Virus record (IMG/VR): IMGVR_UViG_3300010389_000026
Coordinates: 1-48,087 of that record
From: a virus
Length of the DNA stretch: 48,087 nucleotides
Direction: 5' to 3' (one strand)
The position numbers were made by a program, and so were the translations under genes. Of this stretch, positions 1-8,157 are shown piece by piece. Under the pieces are notes generated by a model, which saw only the letters and a list, made by a program, of their open reading frames with translations, did not search any database and was not told where the DNA came from. How positions within the stretch are numbered: the first letter of the stretch is position 1; every line of letters starts with the position of its first letter.

Positions 1-2
1 TC

Positions 3-380
3 AAGCAGCGCCATCGTATCAGGACCAACGACCTGTTGGTCTTCAACAAGGACCCGGTGTTTCTCAAGAAGGTGGAGCACTACCGCGAGGAGGTCCGGGA
101 AAAGGGACTGACCTTCAAGCTCAAGGCCCGGACACAGGCCGAGGAACTCCTGACAACATCTTGGAGTTTGATCCACAGCCCGGACGTGTCTCCTGCAGTG
201 AAGGCCGACCTCATCAAGAGCACGGTCAAGTGGGCCGGGCTGGAGGTAAAGACCGAGGAAGGCACTGGTGGTGCAGCCGGTGGGGTGAAGATCAACATCA
301 ACTTCGGGAACAGCGCGCCGCCCATGACCCTGACAGCCGACGTGGAGGGCGACCTCATTGAGCATTCTGACGAGTTTTGA
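3..380 (+). CDS. Terminase small subunit-like protein, 5' end cut by window
   Basis: The reading frame is open to the left edge of the window, so the start lies outside; about 125 residues are visible. An internal TTG at 36 is unlikely to be the real start. The visible part is charged and helical (residues rich in E, K and R), includes a stretch resembling TerS C-terminal regions (leucine-threonine-serine-tryptophan followed by DLIKSTVKWAGLE), and ends in a Gly-rich, acidic tail. TerS proteins recognise phage DNA and load the large terminase. The call rests on this resemblance and on its place just before TerL, separated only by one small gene. It could instead be another early packaging-associated protein. 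Confidence 0.55.
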   Translation, partial: KQRHRIRTNDLLVFNKDPVFLKKVEHYREEVREKGLTFKLKARTQAEELLTTSWSLIHSPDVSPAVKADLIKSTVKWAGLEVKTEEGTGGAAGGVKININFGNSAPPMTLTADVEGDLIEHSDEF

Positions 381-579
381 CAGCGAGTATGAAGGGGCCC
401 CGGCGATACGCCTGCAGTCGCTACAAGAGCATGAAAGCCTACGCGCTGCGCTTGAGAGCGAAGGCCACTCGTACCGGACGAAGATCATCCCCCCACGTGG
501 CAGAACGCACCGACGCCCAAAAGGACGCCCGAGGGAAATCGTGGTGATGCTGGTGAGGGAGTACGCCCGTGGCACTTGA
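358..579 (+). CDS. Small basic protein of unknown function between TerS and TerL
   Basis: A 73-residue frame begins at a TTG that overlaps the end of the preceding gene by 23 bases, and it ends 11 bases inside the TerL frame. The second half is strongly basic (PRGRTHRRPKGRPRE), which could bind nucleic acid. The coding overlap on both sides fits a translationally coupled phage gene, but the TTG start and lack of a recognised family leave doubt. No function can be given. Confidence 0.4.
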   Translation: MSILTSFDSEYEGAPAIRLQSLQEHESLRAALESEGHSYRTKIIPPRGRTHRRPKGRPREIVVMLVREYARGT

Positions 580-1954
580 CATAAATTACACACCACCGCT
601 CACGGGCGAAAAGTTCATGAAGTCCGACGCCAAGATGCGCGTGCTCATGGGCCCTGTTGGGTCTGGCAAGTCCGTGACTTGCAGCTTCGAGATCGTGCGG
701 CGGGCGGCGATGCAGGAGCCTGACGCCACGGGCAAGCGCAGGACGCGGGCGGCTATCGTGCGTGAGACGGCGCGGCAGCTGCAGGATACCGTCATCAAGA
801 CCTTCCTCGACTGGTTCCCGCCGGGGCAGTGTGGGCGGTACATGCGCACTACCAAGACCTACTTCTTCGAGGTGGGTGACGTGGAGTGTGAGATTATGTT
901 CCGGGCGCTGGACGACGCCGATGACGTGGCTAACCTCAACTCGCTGGAACTTACCTTCGCGTGGTTCAACGAATGCAGGGACATCCACCCCGAGATCGTG
1001 GACGCGATGTCCAAACGTATTGGCCGATTCCCCAGCTCCAAGGATGGCGGACCGACGTGGCATGGGATGTGGGGGGATACCAACCCGCCGACGATGGATA
1101 CGTGGTGGTACTACCAGATGGAGCACATCGACCCCAAGGACGGCGTCTCGCCCAACGACAACGGGTGGGATGTATTCAAGCAGCCGTCGGGACGGAGCCA
1201 GCACGCGGAGAATATCGAGAACCTTCCAGACGGATACTACGACACCCAAGGCCGCAGCGAGGACTATATCCGGGTTTTCATCGACGGCGAGTACGGACTG
1301 AGCAGCAACGGGCAACCCGTCTACCAATACTTCCGGCCTGACTACCACATTGCCGCTTCCAAACTGCGGCATATTGAGAATGGGGTCCGGCCTGTTGTGG
1401 TGGGTATGGACCTTGGTCTCACTCCTGCCGCGGTAATTGGACAACAAGACCCTCGCGGGCGGGCCCTTATCCTCGATGAGCTGGTAAGTTTCGACATGGG
1501 GATTCAGCGTTTTGTCCGCACGATGCTCAAGCCCCTGCTCTATGAACGCTTCCCCGGTGCGCCGGTTCTCGTTGTCGTGGACCCGGCCGGTGTGCAGCGG
1601 GCGCAGACCGACGAGCGGAGCGCGGTGGACATCATCAAGGCCGAGGGGCTGCGGGTAATCCCGGCCAAGACCAACAAGGTCAGCGCACGGATCAACGCCG
1701 TGGATGAGTACCTCATGCGCCAAGTAGATGGCGACCCGGGGTTCTTGTTGGACCCGCGGTGCACGCAGCTCAAAGCCGCCATGATGGGGGGCTACCGGTT
1801 CGACAAGAGCGGCGGGATCGACAAAAACAAACACAGCCACGTGGCTGAAGCACTGCAGTACCTCATGCTGCACATATCTAGTGCCGGAGACGGCGCAGCA
1901 CACATGATACAGCGTCGGGACATAAAACCTGTTGCATCTGCCGGGTGGACGTAG
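569..1954 (+). CDS. terL: Terminase large subunit (packaging ATPase and nuclease)
   Basis: A 461-residue protein that would cut concatemeric DNA and pump it into the prohead through the portal. The ATPase half shows a Walker A at about 28-35 (GPVGSGKS) and a Walker B-like strand at about 128-135 (LTFAWFNE), in which the usual Asp before the catalytic Glu is Asn. The C-terminal half has the RNase H-like nuclease signature: VVVGMDLG around D281, VVVDPAG around D338, and a late SHVAEALQY segment. The start is a GTG inside the end of the preceding gene, a normal coupling arrangement. An intrinsic terminator lies about 60 bases after the stop, so this gene ends a transcription unit. Confidence 0.93.
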   Translation: MALDINYTPPLTGEKFMKSDAKMRVLMGPVGSGKSVTCSFEIVRRAAMQEPDATGKRRTRAAIVRETARQLQDTVIKTFLDWFPPGQCGRYMRTTKTYFFEVGDVECEIMFRALDDADDVANLNSLELTFAWFNECRDIHPEIVDAMSKRIGRFPSSKDGGPTWHGMWGDTNPPTMDTWWYYQMEHIDPKDGVSPNDNGWDVFKQPSGRSQHAENIENLPDGYYDTQGRSEDYIRVFIDGEYGLSSNGQPVYQYFRPDYHIAASKLRHIENGVRPVVVGMDLGLTPAAVIGQQDPRGRALILDELVSFDMGIQRFVRTMLKPLLYERFPGAPVLVVVDPAGVQRAQTDERSAVDIIKAEGLRVIPAKTNKVSARINAVDEYLMRQVDGDPGFLLDPRCTQLKAAMMGGYRFDKSGGIDKNKHSHVAEALQYLMLHISSAGDGAAHMIQRRDIKPVASAGWT

Positions 1955-2012
1955 TATATCTTGTGTGTCAAAAAACCAACCTCCCTGTTGGAATTGTCAC
2001 TCTGCTCATACT

Positions 2013-2044
2013 CCCCGCCGGTCCCCTTACCGGCGGGGTTTTTT
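2013..2044 (+). terminator. Strong rho-independent terminator after TerL
   Basis: A perfect 10-bp stem (CCCCGCCGGT at 2013-2022 with ACCGGCGGGG at 2029-2038) closes a 6-base loop and is followed at once by six T residues. On the opposite strand there is no T tract, so it acts rightward. It separates packaging-gene transcription from the head genes. Confidence 0.92.
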
Positions 2045-2051
2045 CTTTGGC

Positions 2052-2080
2052 TTGCCGTGTAATAGGTTGGTGTGTATATT
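2052..2080 (+). promoter_or_regulatory. Candidate sigma70-type promoter for the head operon
   Basis: TTGCCG (2052-2057) and TATATT (2075-2080) are separated by exactly 17 bases. They match the -35 consensus at four and the -10 consensus at five of six positions. The pair lies directly after the terminator and before the portal start. Predicted initiation near 2087 would leave only a very short leader carrying AGAGG at 2088-2092. It is a prediction from hexamers only. Confidence 0.4.
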
Positions 2081-2097
2081 ACGCCCAAGAGGTATAC

Positions 2098-4164
2098 ATG
2101 GCTGGACTTACACTACTCCGTGTTGTTGGAAACGATACGCTTGTTCGTGAAGAGCAAGAGCGTATTGATCGTGAACTGGCTGCACGGCAGAATGATCCGT
2201 TCATCCTCGGCCTGACGGCGTATCTTCGGCAGTGCTGGGACGCATCACGCATCGCCAAAAAACCTATTGAAGACATCATGTTACGAGCCATGCGGCAGCG
2301 CAATGGTGAGTATGAGCCAAACAAACTCAGCCAAATTAAAGAGCAGGGTGGCTCGGAAATTTATATGATGATTACCGAGGTAAAGTGCCGCGCGGCCGAA
2401 AGCTGGCTGCGGGACATTCTACTAGATCAAGGTATGCCCCCGTGGGACCTCCACCCGACGACGGTCCCCGAGCTTCCGCCCGGCGCGGCGGCCGAGATTG
2501 AGCAGAGCTTTGCCAATAAAATGCTGGAGGCCATTCAGCGTTCGGGGCAGGTACCATCGCCAAGTGCACTGTCCGGGTTGCGGGAGATGGTGGCGCAGGA
2601 CTACAGATTCCGCTTGCTGCAGGAAGCACAGAACCGCGCAGACAAGATGAAGCACAAGATCGAGGACCAGTTCGAGCAGGGTGGTTGGGCTAATTCGTTC
2701 AATGAGTTCATCACAGACCTCGTGACATTCCCGTGTGCGTTCATCAAAGGACCGATTGTTCGGAGGCAGCGGGTGTTGGGGTACGAGACGGGCCCCAACG
2801 GTGCGACGATGGTCAAGACGACAGAGCGGCTGGGACCGGAGTTCGAACGGGTTGATCCGTTCCGTATATACCCCGAGCCGGGTATCCGGCACATCAATGA
2901 CGGGTATTTGTTTGAGCACCATCATATGAGCCGCTCGGATTTGGCGGACCTAATCGGTGTGCCGGGGTATGACGACGACGCGATCCGCAAGGTCCTTGAG
3001 ATCGGCAACGGCCAATCGTGGATCAACGAGGACGTGGAGCTGCAGAAAGAGGAGCAGGAGCGCCTGTTCTACGCTTACAACTCACCCACCGAGATGTTCG
3101 ACGCTTTGGAGTTCTGGGGCAAGGTCAGCGGTGCTATGCTGCGTGAGTGGGGGCTCAGCGAAGAAGAGGTCCCCGATGAGGCGCGGGAGTACGACGCCAA
3201 CGTCTGGATTGTGGGGAACTACGTCATCAAGGCGGTCCTGAACTACGATCCGTTGGGGGAAAAGCCCTATGCGAAGACTAGCTTTATAAAGCAGCCCGGG
3301 GCCTTCTGGGGCCGCGGTATCCCTGAGATCATCGAGGATCTGCAGGGTGTGTGCAATGCTGCAGCTCGCGCGCTTGTTAATAACATGGGTTTGGCGTCGG
3401 GCCCGCAGGTCGAGGTGAACCTCGAACGCATCCCGCCCAACGAAGACATCACCCAGATGCACCCGTGGAAAATCTGGCAGGTGATGAACGACCCGCTGGG
3501 TTCGAGCGCACCGGCCGTTCGGTTCTCGCAGCCTGATTCTCGGGCGAACGAGTTGATGGGCGTGTACGACCGGTTCAGTAAGTTGGCGGACGACCACAGC
3601 GGCATTCCGGCCTACATCTACGGCGATACTAATGTACAGGGTGCGGGGCGTACGGCCTCCGGCTTGTCGATGCTTATGGGCTCGGCCGGTAAGGGGATTC
3701 GGCAGGTGGTAATGCACATTGACTCAGATGTGATCCTACCCGTGGTGCAACGGCAGTTTTTGTACAACATGCGGTACGACCCGGATGAAAGCATCAAGGG
3801 CGATGTGGAGGTTGTCGCCAAAGGTGCGATCAACCTCGCGGTCAAGGAGACCGTAAACGTGCGCCGCGTTGAGTTCCTCAATGCTACGGCGAATCCGATT
3901 GATATTGAGATCATGGGCCCCGATGGGCGCGCGGCTATCCTGCGCGAAGTCGCCAAGGGCCTGCAGATGCCGGTGGACGAGCTTATCCCGTCGAGGGAGA
4001 AGATGTCCCAACAGCAGCAACTTGCCGCGCAGTCTATGGCAGCACAGATGCCAGAGGCTGGGCAGCAGTCCGGTGCGCCTGCACCAACCTTCCCCGGCGG
4101 TATGCCAATGGGTGGGCAGCAGGCAAACACCGTTATGAACCGCGGCACGGGGACATCAGGATGA
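2098..4164 (+). CDS. Portal protein
   Basis: A 688-residue protein expected to form the dodecameric ring at the capsid vertex through which DNA enters and leaves. The open frame reaches back to 1945, but that part overlaps the terminator region. The ATG at 2098 has AGAGG five bases upstream and follows a candidate promoter, so it is the better start. Its size, position after TerL, the long helical middle region (DKMKHKIEDQFEQGGW), the WGRGIPE segment and the Gln-rich C-terminal tail (REKMSQQQQLAAQSMA) all fit large podovirus-type portals. No catalytic motif is expected. The stop overlaps the next ATG. Confidence 0.85.
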   Translation: MAGLTLLRVVGNDTLVREEQERIDRELAARQNDPFILGLTAYLRQCWDASRIAKKPIEDIMLRAMRQRNGEYEPNKLSQIKEQGGSEIYMMITEVKCRAAESWLRDILLDQGMPPWDLHPTTVPELPPGAAAEIEQSFANKMLEAIQRSGQVPSPSALSGLREMVAQDYRFRLLQEAQNRADKMKHKIEDQFEQGGWANSFNEFITDLVTFPCAFIKGPIVRRQRVLGYETGPNGATMVKTTERLGPEFERVDPFRIYPEPGIRHINDGYLFEHHHMSRSDLADLIGVPGYDDDAIRKVLEIGNGQSWINEDVELQKEEQERLFYAYNSPTEMFDALEFWGKVSGAMLREWGLSEEEVPDEAREYDANVWIVGNYVIKAVLNYDPLGEKPYAKTSFIKQPGAFWGRGIPEIIEDLQGVCNAAARALVNNMGLASGPQVEVNLERIPPNEDITQMHPWKIWQVMNDPLGSSAPAVRFSQPDSRANELMGVYDRFSKLADDHSGIPAYIYGDTNVQGAGRTASGLSMLMGSAGKGIRQVVMHIDSDVILPVVQRQFLYNMRYDPDESIKGDVEVVAKGAINLAVKETVNVRRVEFLNATANPIDIEIMGPDGRAAILREVAKGLQMPVDELIPSREKMSQQQQLAAQSMAAQMPEAGQQSGAPAPTFPGGMPMGGQQANTVMNRGTGTSG

Positions 4165-4370
4165 AGCGCCCTGACCCCCATGTGGTAAAGGATTTAGCTG
4201 GGGTGATACACCAGTACCCGGAGGTCTTTAAGTGGATCACGGACTGGTACCATTACGAGCTAGAGAAATTACCAAGTGTCGGACAGAACGTAACACTTGC
4301 ACAGGGGCGGTGTCAGGTTCTCAAAGAGCTTCATGATCTGATGAGAAAGTCCCCTGACATGGCAGCATAG
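4161..4370 (+). CDS. Small conserved-looking phage protein, unknown function
   Basis: A 69-residue protein whose ATG overlaps the portal stop (ATGA), implying translational coupling. It is mostly helical by composition, with two Trp and several Tyr residues in the middle (KWITDWYHYELEKL), and it is not membrane-like. Its place between portal and scaffold suggests a role in head assembly, but no family is recognised. Confidence 0.7.
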   Translation: MKRPDPHVVKDLAGVIHQYPEVFKWITDWYHYELEKLPSVGQNVTLAQGRCQVLKELHDLMRKSPDMAA

Positions 4371-4418
4371 TACACCGTTACCGCTGCAGATCACGCATAC
4401 CGATAAGGAGCGTTTATT

Positions 4419-5411
4419 ATGGCACTACCACAGCAGATCAAACGCCAGACCGAGGCAGTCGAGAAGCTATATGCAGAGCTTAACACCGCGCCCGCTGAAG
4501 ATGCAGCGGACACGCCTGTTGAGGAAGCTGCTGTTGCTGAGGCGACTCCCGACGGGGATGATGCTGCACCCGCTCCACAGCCTACCGAGCAGGTTGTGGA
4601 CACCGACGATGAAGAAACCTTTGAGAAAAAGTTCAGGACCTTGCAGGGTAAGTACACTGCTGAAGTCCCTCGGCTCCACGCTGAACGGCGGGAGCTAACC
4701 AACCGCGTACAACAGCTCGAACAACTGATAGCCTCTATGAACGCCGAGCCTGCAAAGCAGCAGACACCGGCGCAGAAACTCCTCACAGAGCAAGACATGG
4801 AGGATTACGGGGATTCTATAGATGTCATGCGGAAAGTATTCCGCGAAGAAATGGCGTCTAAGGACTCTGAGATCGACGAGTTGAGAAGTTTGGTACGGCA
4901 GCTACAGGGGACGGTGGTACCGCAGGTACACCAACTTTCCCAAAGCCACGCTGTATCTAATGAACAGCGGTTTTGGTCGGATCTTCAGGCGAGTGTACCT
5001 GATTGGCAGGACATCAACGCCGATCAAGACTTCCAAACATGGTTACTTGAAACTGACCCGCTCACAGGTATTCCACGCCAGACGTATTTGGATGACGCAC
5101 AGCGTCACTTCGATGCGCGCCGTGTAGCAAATTTCTTCAGCGCTTGGAAAGGGATGACTGGTGCATCTAATGCTCGTACCACACCGGCAGCGCAGGCTTC
5201 CTCGGAACTTGAACGCCAGATAACACCCGGCAAAGGCCGGTCTGGCGGGACAAAAACCCAAGGCGAACCTAAATCCTACACAAATGACGACATCAGAAAG
5301 TTCTTTTCGGATGTTCAGAAAGGTAGGTATAAGGGGAAAGAGGCCGAGCGTGACCGGATTGAGCGCGACATTTTCGCTGCACAGCGGGAAGGTCGCATCG
5401 TAACTGCATGA
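4419..5411 (+). CDS. Scaffolding (capsid assembly) protein candidate
   Basis: A 330-residue protein between portal and coat genes, the usual place for a scaffold. Residues 1-70 are acidic and Ala/Pro-rich. A Glu/Arg/Gln-rich coiled-coil region follows (RRELTNRVQQLEQLIASM), with another helical stretch around EIDELRSLVRQLQG. The C-terminus is basic (GRYKGKEAERDRIERD), as in scaffolds that bind coat protein through a charged end. AAGGAG precedes the ATG. Such proteins line the procapsid and leave or are cleaved at maturation. The call is by position and composition, not by a catalytic motif. Confidence 0.75.
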   Translation: MALPQQIKRQTEAVEKLYAELNTAPAEDAADTPVEEAAVAEATPDGDDAAPAPQPTEQVVDTDDEETFEKKFRTLQGKYTAEVPRLHAERRELTNRVQQLEQLIASMNAEPAKQQTPAQKLLTEQDMEDYGDSIDVMRKVFREEMASKDSEIDELRSLVRQLQGTVVPQVHQLSQSHAVSNEQRFWSDLQASVPDWQDINADQDFQTWLLETDPLTGIPRQTYLDDAQRHFDARRVANFFSAWKGMTGASNARTTPAAQASSELERQITPGKGRSGGTKTQGEPKSYTNDDIRKFFSDVQKGRYKGKEAERDRIERDIFAAQREGRIVTA

Positions 5412-5427
5412 TCTGAGGAGCCAAAAA

Positions 5428-6354
5428 ATGGTATACCCTGTTTCGCCGGGCCGCCCCAACTACACCGGGAACTTCATCCCGGAAATCTGGAGCGGCAAAC
5501 TTATCGAGAACTTCTACGACGCCACTGTGCTCGCAGCTATCTCGAACACTGATTACGAAGGTGAGATTCGTAGTATGGGCGATACGGTTAACATCCGTAC
5601 CCAGCCGAACATCACCATTCGTGATTACGTCAAGGGCCAGAACCTTGTCGTGGAAAACCCCGACAAGCCCAAAATCCAGCTGGTCATCGACAAGGGTGAG
5701 TACTTCTCCTGCGTTGAAGACGATGTTGATAAGGTGCAGACCGATGTCAACCTGATGGACATGTGGTCCAAGGACGCCTCCGAGCAGATGAAGATCAAGA
5801 TCGACCAGCGCGTCTTGACCGATATGCTGCCCGACATCGCGGCCTCGAACCGTGGTGCCACTGCCGGTGCTAAGTCCGGTGCATTCAACCTCGGCACGGC
5901 TGGCGCTCCGCTGACCGTCACCAAGGATGGTGCAACCTCGACTACCTCCATCGTCGATCTGATCGTCGATATGGGTACCGTTCTGGACGAAGCTAACTGC
6001 CCCGAAAGCGACCGCTTCCTTGTGATCCCGGCACGTGCTGCTGGTCTCATCAAGAAGTCCGAGCTGAAGGACGCATCGCTGACCGGTGACAGCACTACTC
6101 CGCTGCGCAACGGTCGCCTCGGTATGATTGACCGCTTTACCATCTACGTGTCCCACAACCTGAACGTCACTGGCGGTAACACGTCGCTGATCGCGGGTCA
6201 CAAGATGGGCTTCACCTTCGCATCGCAGATGACGGAGATGGAGACGCTGCGTGCGCAATCGACCTTCGGCAACATCATCCGCGGTCTGCAGGTCTATGGG
6301 TACAAGGTCGTGAAGCCTGAAGCCCTGTCCACTGCAGTCGTCAACTTCTCGTAA
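5428..6354 (+). CDS. Major capsid (coat) protein
   Basis: A 308-residue protein directly after the scaffold, with GAGGAG before the ATG. The N-terminal half reads as a typical podovirus-type coat (NFIPEIWSGKLIENFYD, then GDTVNIRTQPNI and YVKGQNLV). A KIDQRVLTDMLPDIA helix and a late MGFTFASQMTEMETLRAQ segment resemble the HK97-fold coats of the P22-like group. It would form the icosahedral shell. The small downstream gene is probably a decoration partner. Codon choice is dominated by G/C-ending codons, as expected for the most highly expressed product. Confidence 0.85.
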   Translation: MVYPVSPGRPNYTGNFIPEIWSGKLIENFYDATVLAAISNTDYEGEIRSMGDTVNIRTQPNITIRDYVKGQNLVVENPDKPKIQLVIDKGEYFSCVEDDVDKVQTDVNLMDMWSKDASEQMKIKIDQRVLTDMLPDIAASNRGATAGAKSGAFNLGTAGAPLTVTKDGATSTTSIVDLIVDMGTVLDEANCPESDRFLVIPARAAGLIKKSELKDASLTGDSTTPLRNGRLGMIDRFTIYVSHNLNVTGGNTSLIAGHKMGFTFASQMTEMETLRAQSTFGNIIRGLQVYGYKVVKPEALSTAVVNFS

Positions 6355-6366
6355 GGAGGGCTAGTT

Positions 6367-6837
6367 ATGACTGCCTACACTGACTCGCTGGGGTTCTATA
6401 AGAACTCGGCTGGCTTCGCGGCCAACTACACCGACCGCATGAGCGTAATCGAGATCGACCTTGATTTCGCTAAGATCGCTGCAGCCCGTTCGGCTGCAGG
6501 GGTAGCAGCTTTGGCTGCTACCGACACGTTGGTAATCGGTACGCTACCGAAGGGTGCGGCTACGATTGCCGGTGCGATTACGGTCGTCCGTGCGGAAGGT
6601 GCAGCTGGTACTATCGACGTTGGTATCACTGGTTCTCTGACGCTGTTCGGAAACGATGTGAGCGTAAACTCCGCGGCGGGTACTACCGCTGGGGGCGCAG
6701 GTGCGGCGTATACTACGGCGGACACCGACATCGTTATGACTATCAACACCAATGACATCGACGCAGCTCGCGTTAAGGTGTCGATCTTGGTAGCGAACAT
6801 GGGTGCTGACCTCGGCACGATCCCTAACGTGACCTAA
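6367..6837 (+). CDS. Decoration- or head-associated beta-rich protein candidate
   Basis: A 156-residue protein 12 bases after the coat gene, with AAGGAGGG before its ATG. It is rich in Ala, Gly, Thr and Val, with alternating beta-type strands (TLVIGTLPKGAATIAGAIT, then GTIDVGITGSLTLFG). It has no Cys and few charged residues, which is typical of small capsid-surface proteins. A GC-rich hairpin sits immediately after its stop, so the coat pair may be transcribed more than the genes downstream. Function is inferred from position and composition only. Confidence 0.6.
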   Translation: MTAYTDSLGFYKNSAGFAANYTDRMSVIEIDLDFAKIAAARSAAGVAALAATDTLVIGTLPKGAATIAGAITVVRAEGAAGTIDVGITGSLTLFGNDVSVNSAAGTTAGGAGAAYTTADTDIVMTINTNDIDAARVKVSILVANMGADLGTIPNVT

Positions 6838-6841
6838 CTTG

Positions 6842-6863
6842 GTGGGGCCCTTCGGGGCCCCAC
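6842..6863 (+). terminator. GC-rich TTCG hairpin after the coat/decoration genes
   Basis: A perfect 9-bp stem (GTGGGGCCC at 6842-6850, GGGCCCCAC at 6855-6863) is closed by the stable TTCG tetraloop. Only a weak T-rich tail (TTATCCTT) follows. This suggests a leaky terminator or an mRNA 3'-end stabiliser that raises coat expression relative to downstream genes. Confidence 0.55.
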
Positions 6864-6882
6864 TTATCCTTGAGGATTTATC

Positions 6883-7749
6883 ATGCCGACAAACCTGACT
6901 GATACCCAGATCAAGGATACGTATGTGCAACTGTTGCACATTGATGGTGGCCCTGAGGCTACTGAAAAGGAGGTCCGCAGTGCTGCGGGCGTGGCGACTG
7001 CCTTGAAGGTCGGTACTGACTCTGCCTCTGTGGACAATGTCCGCATCGACGGCAACACGGTTTCAACACTGGATGAAAACGGCGACCTGAACCTGACTCC
7101 GAATGGGACGGGTTCGGTAAACATTTCCAAACTGGCGGTGACTGACCCTGCGCAGGCTCGGGCTGCGCTTAACCTCGGCTCTGCTGCACTAGACGATACA
7201 GGCGATTTCGCTACGGCCGCACAGGGCGCGCTGGCCGACAGCGCGCTGCAACCCGGCGATCCGATCAGCGTGACGTTCGACAACGTGACCAACCGGGCCC
7301 ACGGCATCTTCTACGCTCTCGGAGACCAGACCTTCACCGCGGCAACTCCTACCGCGATCACGTTCGATACGACCGGACTTGCTACCGGTGTGTCTGTAGT
7401 GAGCAATACCCAGATCACCTTCGCAGCTGCGGGTGTGTACGAGATCGCATCGCGCCTACAATTCCTGAACACAGTGAACACCGACTACGTCGCTGACGTA
7501 TGGTTCCGCCTCGATGGCACAGACATCCCGAACTCGGCGTCTGAGCTGGTTGCCCCCAAGTCTTCAGAAGGTGGCGTGGTGAGCCACGCCATCACCGGCA
7601 TCCTGCAGGTAACAGCCGGACAGTATCTTGAGGTCGTTGTTGCTGTGGCCGATGCAGGTGTGGAGTTGCACTCTGAAGCTGTACAGACGACGCCGTATGT
7701 TCGCCCGGCCGTGCCCTCGGCCATCCTCGTAGCAAATAGGATTGCATAA
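6883..7749 (+). CDS. Virion structural protein with C-terminal jelly-roll-like domain
   Basis: A 288-residue protein. The N-terminal half resembles the shaft start of head or tail fibres (NVRIDGNTVSTLDENGDLNL, then a DPAQARAALNLGSAAL motif common in phage fibre stems). From about residue 150 it is all-beta with spacing like C1q/TNF-type phage domains (PTAITFDTTGL, VYEIASRLQF, VSHAITGILQVTAGQYLEVV). It may be a capsid-attached fibre. GAGG lies upstream of the ATG. Its stop overlaps the next start, coupling it to a tiny basic protein. Confidence 0.6.
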   Translation: MPTNLTDTQIKDTYVQLLHIDGGPEATEKEVRSAAGVATALKVGTDSASVDNVRIDGNTVSTLDENGDLNLTPNGTGSVNISKLAVTDPAQARAALNLGSAALDDTGDFATAAQGALADSALQPGDPISVTFDNVTNRAHGIFYALGDQTFTAATPTAITFDTTGLATGVSVVSNTQITFAAAGVYEIASRLQFLNTVNTDYVADVWFRLDGTDIPNSASELVAPKSSEGGVVSHAITGILQVTAGQYLEVVVAVADAGVELHSEAVQTTPYVRPAVPSAILVANRIA

Positions 7750-8003
7750 TGGCAAAGACACCAGCATGGCAGCGCAAGGAAGGCAAGAACCCCAAGGGCG
7801 GTCTGAACGCCAAGGGGCGCGCGTCCTACAACCGCGCCAATCCGGGCAAGCCCGGGCTCAAGGCCCCGCAGCCCGAGGGTGGCCCCCGCAAGAAGTCGTT
7901 CTGCGCGCGGATGGAGGGGATGAAGAAGAAACTCACCTCCAAGAAAACCGCCAACGACCCTAACAGCCGGATCAATAAATCCCTGAGAGCGTGGAAGTGC
8001 TGA
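7749..8003 (+). CDS. Small basic phage protein (DUF6321-like)
   Basis: An 84-residue, Lys/Pro/Gly-rich protein beginning with the motif AWQRKEGKNPKGGLNAKGRA, which I recognise from many environmental phages as a DUF6321-type protein of unknown role. The middle part has RKKSFCARMEGMKKKL. Its ATG overlaps the preceding stop (TAATG). The high positive charge suggests DNA binding or packing inside the head, but this is inference. A second, shorter basic protein follows directly. Confidence 0.75.
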   Translation: MAKTPAWQRKEGKNPKGGLNAKGRASYNRANPGKPGLKAPQPEGGPRKKSFCARMEGMKKKLTSKKTANDPNSRINKSLRAWKC

Positions 8004-8004
8004 C

Positions 8005-8157
8005 ATGGCCAAAGCACCGTGGGACAAACCCAATCCGAAGAAGAAATCTACCCCGCTGACTCCGGCACAAAAAGCTAAGGCCAAGGCGGCGGCAAAAAAA
8101 GCGGGGCGCAAGTACCCCAATCTCGTCGATAACATGAACGCAGCGAGGAAGAAGTAA
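8005..8157 (+). CDS. 50-residue Lys/Ala/Pro-rich protein
   Basis: A short frame with ATG one base after the previous stop and a stop that overlaps the next ATG (TAATG). The product has about a third Lys/Arg (NPKKKSTPLTPAQKAKAKAA) and ends in NAARKK. Coupling on both sides makes it a believable gene despite its size. It resembles DNA-condensing tails in composition; no family is recognised. Confidence 0.65.
   Translation: MAKAPWDKPNPKKKSTPLTPAQKAKAKAAAKKAGRKYPNLVDNMNAARKK

Larger units (their letters stand above)
1955..2097. other. Intergenic regulatory segment between TerL and portal
   Basis: This 143-base gap is the longest non-coding stretch in the window. It holds the terminator and the candidate promoter listed separately and a short unassigned part (1955-2012). 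No other gene-free stretch exceeds 60 bases. Confidence 0.7.

Noticed and set aside
485-1903. 472-codon open frame on the - strand opposite TerL
   Set aside because: Mirrors TerL codon structure in high-GC DNA; no ribosome site or recognisable domain, whereas TerL has clear motifs.
1945-2097. 51-residue N-terminal extension of the portal frame
   Set aside because: It would be translated through the terminator and promoter region; ATG at 2098 has its own ribosome site.
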